Source: Rhizophagus clarus (taxonomy: Eukaryota > Glomeromycota > Glomeromycetes > Glomerales > Glomeraceae). Taken from it: a stretch of 64,000 nt of DNA. Under the pieces are notes generated by a model that had not been told where the DNA came from, did not search any database, and saw nothing but the letters and a program-made list of their open reading frames with translations. Both the position numbers and the translations under genes were made by a program. The stretch is from assembly GCA_015698045.1 (NCBI GenBank), contig BLAL01000278.1, forward strand, positions 930,001-994,000, read 5' to 3'. Positions within the stretch are counted from its first letter, which is position 1. Every line of letters starts with the position of its first letter. Shown here one piece after another: positions 55,943 through 64,000 of the stretch.

Positions 55943-57097
55943 AAAAAAAAACTTAGAAAATAGATAACTTGTATACAAATAATAGAATTAAAATAAATCA
56001 ACCTTCATATTAGAAATATTATCGCATGTAACATAGCATGAGTTGTTTGTGTGATTAAGAGCACTCCATCTCGGATAATTGATGACAATCGGGGGAAAAT
56101 AATTCACCTATACCATTGTTCAACCAAATCAATATGGTTGAACTCGCAAATTGAATGAAGAATGCCGATAACTTCTGTTCTTTGCGTTCTTTGTGATCGG
56201 TAGTAAGTTGTTTGAGCTTCCATGGTAATACAAATAATTATTAATCTCTATAACTTGTTTGACAATAGAGTCTGTGTTATGTCACTCCATCCCAGAGCTT
56301 ACTTCAATTGGTCCTGGTAATAGGCTGAGAAATGCAATTATCCATCAAAGTTTACATTCTCAATCGTATCTCTACTCTCTTCGAAACATTGTTCAAAACA
56401 ATCTACGATTGACCGAATTTCTACAAACAATATCATCAAATTTTCAAAATAAATTAGATCTTCATTATCAATATCGCAAATCCACACATGATTGACCACG
56501 ACTGCTCTTCTTCTCCTTCTACTTCTATACGATCTGAAAAATCTAAAATATTCAGTACGTGCCTGCAATTGTATTATGATTTTATATTACAAAAAAAAAA
56601 ATACATTGAAATTAACCTTACAGAAGAGTGAAGTACATCAAACCAAAAATTTTCTCCATAACTGTGATGATTTTAATTCGGCCAAATGAGATAAACATGA
56701 ACCTTTATTAAGGTCATTATAATAGATTGAATGAATACTTCTGTAATCCAAAATTCATCGAAAATATGAAAATAAACTATCATATCTATTGTGTATATTA
56801 CTTTCGTAACTGATATGTTCATTTTGCAATGTCTGTAAGACAAACATGTAGCTTCTCTTGAGTGGGTGTTCATCTTCTACGGATCGTCAGATTCCCTCGG
56901 AATAGGGTTCCTCGTTCTCTTCTTGGGGGGTTCAACGTCTAAAATCTATTAGTCCATATTTTTTTAATTTGTAATGTTTTTGTCGTGATTTTGTGTGAAA
57001 TTTTTGTTTTTTTTAATTATATAACTATATATCAACCAGTGAATTAAACATCTTTTTATATTAAATTCTTTAATACTTTACAAGAAAAACAATACTA

Positions 57098-57135
<38 letters not shown>

Positions 57136-57240
57136 AAAACTAATCCGTTCTTTAAGGTATTATTCGATAAATTCGATATCTATAGCTGTTCAGCTTTAAA
57201 ATATTCAATACCAAAATAAAAATATTCATTGTCATACAAG
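55943..57240. other. Intergenic region, nothing recognised
   Basis: About 1.3 kb between LIP2 and the ribosomal protein gene. Small frames on both strands at 56259-56873 have no motif. An (AT)n run at about 57101-57132 lies just upstream of the uS13m gene. No RNA gene was seen. Confidence 0.4.
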
Positions 57241-58018
57241 ATGGGAATATCCAATCAAAAATTAATTGATGATAACATTTTAAGAAATAAAATGATCCTC
57301 ATTCAAACTTTTAACAATTATTTTATAATGCCAGTTTTGTTACTTGGTGTTAGTTTACCTGATAAAAAGCTCGTTAGAGTAAGTATTAAATTAATAATAT
57401 TTCTTTTCGGTTTCAATAAAAAGAAAAAATACATATAAGCATACATGTACTTTTAAGATTTTCTTTTTTACTCTTTTTTTTTATTTTTTTGACATTAGAT
57501 CGCTTTAACCTATTTTTATGGAATAGGACATAATACAGCACAAAAATTATGTAGTAAATTCTCAATTCATAATACATGTAGAATATCTGATTTATCAGAA
57601 TCTCAATTAAATGCAATTTCTTTAGAATTAAATAATATGACTATAGAAAGTGATTTACGTCGTCAAGTTAAAAATAATATTTTACATCATAGAGTAATCG
57701 GTAATTATAAAGGTAAACGTCATGCTATGGGTTATCCTGTAAGGGGTCAACGTACTAGAACTAATGCTAAAACTGCTAAAAAATTAAATGGTAAATGGTT
57801 AAGAAATTTTACTACGTAAGTAATAAAAAAAAAAAAATTATTTTGATTTAAAAAGAAAACATATATATTGAACGATATCTTTTTTTTTTTTTTGTAGTCT
57901 TACAAATCCCACTATTACATCATCAACATCATTATCATCAAATGTTTTTATAAAGCCAAGCATTCCATTAATGACTCATTTTAAGCCATTTGAGAGATTC
58001 TTTAGCAGATTCTTTTAA
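57241..58018 (+). CDS. Mitochondrial small-subunit ribosomal protein uS13m
   Basis: Three exons: 57241-57378, 57499-57815 and 57898-58018 (192 codons with the stop from the first ATG). uS13 motifs: GVSLPDKKLVRIALTYFYGI running into GHNTAQKLC, RISDLSESQL, SDLRRQVKNNILHH, GNYKGKRHAMGYPVRGQRTR, TNAKTAKK. This is the S13 head protein that contacts tRNA in the ribosomal P site. The best start is ambiguous. MGISNQ at 57241 gives 191 aa; the internal MPVLLLGVSLPD at 57331 matches the usual N-terminus of the family and gives 161 aa. A C-terminal extension of about 40 residues beyond the bacterial-type end (rich in Ser/Thr and Phe) is compatible with a mitochondrial form. It converges on seipin, with 333 bp between the stops. 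Confidence 0.93.
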
Positions 58019-58351
58019 TTCATTGATAATAATATATTGTTTGCTTTATTTGCTTTTTAATTGCTTTTAATTTTATTTGTTTATTTATGAAATAATGAAA
58101 AAAAATGCGTTAAGTTCGTTAAGAATTTAATAATGTAAAAATGTGTTATAAGAAAATACAAATAATAACAATTTACAATTTTCTTAATATTCCAATTTCT
58201 TTGCTACTCCAGTATCCATATGTTTTATAAGTTGTAAAGCAAATAATAAAATGTTGTAATGAAAATGCAAAGGTCGTAGAGTTATTAATTTGTAAAGAGA
58301 ACGTCAAATAATGAAATCTTTCCTTTATACTTTTTACAACCAGAGATATAG
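58019..58351. other. Convergent intergenic gap
   Basis: AT-rich spacer between the stop codons of uS13m (plus) and seipin (minus). It must contain both 3' untranslated regions; no separate feature seen. Confidence 0.5.
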
Positions 58352-60403
58352 TTATTCACTATCACTTTCTTTATTACCGCCGCTTGAACTGGTTTTTCTA
58401 ACATATGGTTTCGTAAAACCACTTTGTAACCTAGAAGTTAAAGTTGCACTACTAGTACTAGGTGCACCTTCAGCTTCTGATTTATTTGTTGAGCCCTCGG
58501 ATATTGTACTCTTTCGACTTCGAGTAGTTGGTGTAGCACTTCCTTCCGTTTGATCATCATCATCAATTTGATCGTCATTAGATTCGCTGACGACCTCATC
58601 ATCATCCAAAGATCGTGTGATATTGCTATTTGATTCTTCTTCATCTGTGACATATGATTCTGTCATATCTCCAGATTCAGAGACTAGTGCCGTGTCCGTT
58701 GGAGAAATTACCGAAACAGGACGTGACTATCAATTGAAAATTTAAATTAGTCAATAATGTTGATAAATATATAAACATCTCAAATGTTTTATTTACCGAT
58801 TCGTATTCACTCTCCGATTCAGTTGCCGTTCCATCATCCAAAATTCTTTCTTCCCTTTCCCTACGTCGATTAACTGTTCTATCCGAATCGTCATCATGAT
58901 AATTATTATCAGGGATAATATTGTTGTTAACCCTTACGCCTCCAGGTGTAATTGGTGTAATTGGACTAGTTAGTGAATCTGTAATTTTCCTTTGCCACCA
59001 TGAAACAAATGATCTCCATGCAATGACTGAGAATAATATTTCCCAGGAAAGGAACATCAACATGAAAGTAATCGCGGTAGGAATTGAGTGATAATACATA
59101 AAGTACCTATAATAAATTTAAGAATTATTTCCACTTTCTCCTTTTGTTTTAAAAAAGAAAATAAAACTTTTTTATATCATACCGTAAGCCACGGAAGTGA
59201 GCATCCAATCGAATTTGAGCACTATAAACCTCAAGGTTACTGCTTGATATAGTAATTAATGCTTTCGTTATTGGCTTTTCCTGCATAATCAAAAATTTCG
59301 AGATTACACGTACAGTACTAAAATAAATGATAATAGATACAAAATTCGTTTATGTAAGACTTACGACACTCTCAATCATATTTTCAAACATAACCACTTT
59401 TAGTTGTTGATCTTCTTTTGAGAAACCTAAAACTAAAGGAATCAATCGCCAAAAAGTATAAATGATGCGAAATAGACCGGATTGATATGTAAGAATGCAC
59501 TAAGATAAAACATGAAAATCATTTTATAAGAATTCACGTTTTTTGATAATAATGAAGTACAAAAGGTATAAAAAAAAAAAACAACTTACAGGGCGACTCG
59601 AATATTGAACGGTCTCATTCTTGGCCATTAATTCCAAACCAACCATAAAATTTCCTGAAATGATGAATCTTACACAATTAGAATTAATTATAATTATAAT
59701 TACCGTCCTCACAACGCGAATAATAACATGTTTGATTAATAACAATTCTTAACTTACCCAATGCAACATTCCTATCCGAACTAGGAACATCTAGATCAAT
59801 TAAAATGTCATACGCTTGATCTGCTGTTAAAAACTATAAAACAAAAAAAAATTGATTTAATTTTTAACTTAAATGTTACTTAAAAAAAAAAAGATATAAT
59901 AAACTCACGCTGTCATATCGACCATTTTCAGTAAAATCAACAATCGCATAAGGAGAATCACCTTTACTGTAGGGGTTTTTTTTTAATAAAAAGAGTAATA
60001 TAATTAATAATATTATCGTAGTACTTGATTCGATTGCCCATTTTCAGCAGATTGATCCATAATCAATAAAATTTTGTAACTTACTGGTATTGCAAATATA
60101 TAGGTTTCGAGTGAGCTATTTTTGGAACATATATCATATAAAAACCCAAATATGACACAAGTGCGACTGAAATCAATATAAAGGCGACACCGCTTACAAA
60201 AATTGTTTTTACAGCGGTTCGTTGAGTTTTTTGAGAGGTGAGTGCATTTGTGACACGAGTAATGTAAGGCTCAAAAAGAAAATAAAGTGGGGAAAGAAAG
60301 AAATTTATGATCTATAGACAATCAAAATTACGTGTTAGTGTAATAATAATAACGTGATATACACGTTTTTAAAAAAACATTTAGATCTTACCTCCACCAA
60401 CAT
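58352..60403 (-). CDS. SEI1: Seipin, 451 aa, lipid-droplet biogenesis protein
   Basis: Nine minus-strand exons: 60403-60392 (only MLVE), 60311-60085, 59966-59909, 59833-59758, 59654-59590, 59499-59365, 59280-59183, 59106-58797 and 58726-58352 (452 codons with the stop). Topology fits seipin. A first membrane helix near residues 37-62 (VKTIFVSGVAFILISVALVS) is followed by the conserved ER-lumenal core: YDILIDLDVPSSDRNVALGN followed by FMVGLELM, YSSRPCILTYQS, NLEVYSAQIRLDAHF with GLR. A second membrane helix follows (TAITFMLMFLSWEILFSVIA), then a long acidic Ser/Glu/Asp-rich cytosolic tail of about 185 residues with no counterpart in the short yeast protein. Seipin oligomers mark ER sites where lipid droplets form and control droplet size. 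This fits an oil-storing fungus. The 12-nt first coding exon is supported by the splice sites and frame, but transcript evidence would help. Confidence 0.93.
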
Positions 60404-61148
60404 TGTGAATTCCAACCAGTCTATTAATAATAAAGTTTGTTGAAGTATGAATGGTTCAAAGTTGGGCTTTATTTATGATTTATTATATCGTATGTTGATG
60501 TGTACTGGTATGGGTTTCAAAGTGAGTGGAGATAAATTCCTATTGACCCGCAATGGTAAATTATGAACAATAATTACGTTAAAATAAGACTGCTATGAAA
60601 GACAAATTTGTAGATTAGTTGTTATATATTTAAATTAAAATCATGCTTTTTCCATGTGAAAATTACGACATCGACTATATTTGTACAGTAAAAACCGGCT
60701 ATCACAGATATCAAGTGACTGCAAGGGTTATCGGCCGGAATTAAAATAGAAATTATTTGTTTCCCGTTTCCTGCGCATAAATGCCGAAGACAAGAGAATA
60801 TTACGAACATAGTAGACAAAATTGATTGTGTTCGTAAGGATAAATCAACAAAATTGAGATTTATAACATAGAATATTAAGTTTTATTTCGTTACGCTAGT
60901 CGTCTCTGGTTGTCAGGTCATAGAGGTGAAGAATAATTTATGGGAAAAATTATTTTCGTCACATTTACAGTCACTAACTGTATCTTTAATGATTATAACA
61001 TGTACTTATGTTTATTATAATTTTTGTTATAAAAATAAAAATAAAGAGATACTTTTATTCATCATTTAAATAGTTGACAATAAAAGATTCATCTAATTTA
61101 TCTCAATAATATATCAAAATTTATATTATTAAATATTCTGACAAGTTT
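60404..61148. other. Intergenic gap
   Basis: About 745 bp between the seipin start and the 3' end of the phosphatase gene, both minus strand. It presumably holds the seipin promoter. No other gene or repeat is recognised. Confidence 0.5.
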
Positions 61149-62495
<1,347 letters not shown>

Positions 62496-63499
62496 ATGTT
62501 TAGCAAACGCGCCTACAAGTTTTTTTTCTTTAAAAAAAATATGACCGCTGTATTGCCTACTGTATTATTTGAGTGTAGTTTACATGGTCATATTAGTAAC
62601 AAGTTAAAAGCGAAATTATTAGATAGATTAATAGGAATTTGTGGGACTCATCCTATACCAATCTTTGAACACGAAATTGGGTTTATACCAACAAGTTAAT
62701 TATACTTAATTTTTGAACAATAAATAAAGAGATATATATAATAATCAAAGAAATTATTAATTTATAGTACAGACGACGGAAGGACCTCATCGAAATGAGG
62801 ATGTTTTATTAAGATTAAAATCACCAATTGAAGAGGACGATTTAACCAAACGACAATGGTATATTTATTATTATAAAAACATATTCACAAATTTTGATTT
62901 AATATATATTTTAAAATTTTTAAATTTAGGACGTTATGTCAATTGGGACATCCGGAAACAAGAACAGGCAGAACTGTTACGGTTAGACCTGTATTATATT
63001 CAAAAATTTCAGTTGGAGATGCACTTAAATTTATGACAGTACTTGGATACAGGTTGGAAACAAAATTTTTTTTGTTAAATCGTTTCGAGTTGAATAATAA
63101 TCATTTTAATATACCGTTTAGTTACACATTCGAATATGCTAAGAAAGGAATTATATTTACATATCGTGATATTTTAAAAATAAGTATTACGCAAATCTTC
63201 AAGGTATCTAATCTAAACCTTTACTTTTTAAACCTTTTTCTTTTATTTTCCTTACTAGTGGTTACAAATTAATAAATAACATGATCTAATAGTTGGAAGT
63301 CCAGCATGACGTATCGAAATTAACACCGTTCGACCCAAAAGAAAATTGGATAGTAGAAGTAACGACAATACCAGTACAACAAGATCAAGTAGATGCTTAC
63401 TGCTTAGAATTGAAATATTTCGGTGATTCTTTGGAAGGCATCTTGAATTTATTCCATGTTGAACATTTAGTTTTGCAGAATAAAATTCATTATTCCTAA
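62496..63499 (+). CDS. MED18: Mediator complex subunit 18
   Basis: Five exons: 62496-62694, 62768-62858, 62930-63052, 63122-63203 and 63293-63499 (233 aa from the first ATG, 218 aa from the second at 62541). Features fit Med18: an N-terminal VLFECSLHGHIS and LLDRLIGICGTHPIPIFEHE, a charged segment, then the conserved Y(T)FEYAKKGIIFTYRDILKI, ISITQIFK, and a C-terminal strand-helix region with WIVEVTTIPVQQDQVDAYCL and LKYFGDSLEG. Med18 forms a beta-barrel with Med20 in the Mediator head module and contacts RNA polymerase II and promoter-bound factors. The second ATG (MTAVLPTV) gives the more usual length. The first adds a basic Phe/Lys-rich stretch that may be leader. The identification rests on motif order and length, not on a search. 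Confidence 0.88.
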
Positions 63500-64000
63500 A
63501 TAAGAAATATTTTTGGTTTAAACGACTTTATAACTGATAGGCAAGTAACTGTTTGATTAAGTAATATGTTTGATTAAGTAATAAAGATATTATTAGACGA
63601 TTTTTTTTTTCCAATGATAAGTATGAATTTGTACGTTTTTTCGGCGAATAACGGGAAGTCCGCTGATCATCAGTCATCACCTGATTCCATCTGGTAGGTG
63701 GTAAATCTCATAATTTAACAATGCATGAATGAATGATAGTTGACATGAAAATAATTTATTTAAATTGTCATAGAATATTACGCCCCATTGACATTACTAT
63801 TTTGTTAAATTGACTCATAATGAAATTTTTTTTTTTTTTTTTTTTTTCAAAATAAATCAGGCTATTTTTCTTGTGTGGGGGGTATACAATAATAAACAAA
63901 TAAATTTAATTATCAGATTTTTTTACATGCGAAGGATGCAACAAAACGTGACAAATTGTCATACTGTACATTTGCAGATCATCTTTTACTAATATGATTA
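63500..64000. other. Window-end intergenic sequence
   Basis: Downstream of MED18. Contains two T-runs, no convincing frame and no repeat termini. Confidence 0.5.

Noticed and set aside
57101..57132. (AT)n run upstream of the uS13m gene as a promoter element
   Set aside because: Simple AT microsatellite in AT-rich DNA; nothing distinguishes it from others in the window.

Overview
The window looks like nuclear DNA of an arbuscular mycorrhizal fungus (Glomeromycotina), most like Rhizophagus irregularis. The reasons are very high A+T, short AT-rich introns with GT..AG borders and gtaag-type donors, and the lineage-typical expansion of tyrosine-kinase-like (TKL) kinases, Sel1-repeat, BTB-BACK and F-box/LRR proteins, many of them decayed. 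Species is inferred from family content; no search was run.

Layout. About 1-50 kb is an accessory compartment. In order it holds: a 926-residue Sel1-repeat protein (1471-4251); a kinase pseudogene split by a 2.1 kb repeat insertion (5787-9408); a 309-residue protein with a possible Cry-toxin-like helical N-domain (9737-10666, minus); a four-exon kinase with NFG instead of DFG (12169-13473); repeats and an F-box/LRR pseudogene; a kinase pseudogene (17268-18649); a kinase exon fragment (20012-20095); a truncated BTB-BACK gene (minus); a five-exon kinase (24415-25756); a minus-strand kinase whose N-terminal module is repeated in tandem (28159-30285); a four-exon kinase (31664-33261); a kinase with HRN instead of HRD (39351-41049); a minus-strand helical-bundle/kinase/Sel1 fusion with an NFT activation motif (41216-43582); and a kinase ending in a run of tiny in-frame exons (44658-47246). 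Between these lie non-autonomous DNA transposons, two with exact 8-bp target duplications, and an inverted-repeat element carrying telomere-like repeats.

About 50.8-63.5 kb is a compact core block of multi-exon single-copy genes: a Sec14-type lipid-transfer protein, a Cdk9/Bur1-type kinase, mitochondrial octanoyltransferase (LIP2), mitochondrial ribosomal protein uS13m, seipin, a Siw14/Oca1-type phosphatase and Mediator subunit Med18. The last two are divergent across about 160 bp.

The most unusual signal is the 3' end of the kinase gene at 44658-47246. Eleven consecutive internal micro-exons (12-45 nt) are all phase 1-1 and all multiples of 3. With their introns they look tandemly duplicated, and they encode short acidic repeats. 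Any subset could be skipped without changing frame. The second strongest is the kinase with tandem copies of a Cys-rich/N-lobe module. The third is the helical-bundle + degenerate kinase + Sel1 fusion, which recalls MLKL-type cell-death executioners. Seven kinase loci without obvious lesions in their catalytic part form a natural series: four keep the HxD and DxG aspartates and three have lost one of them, each differently.
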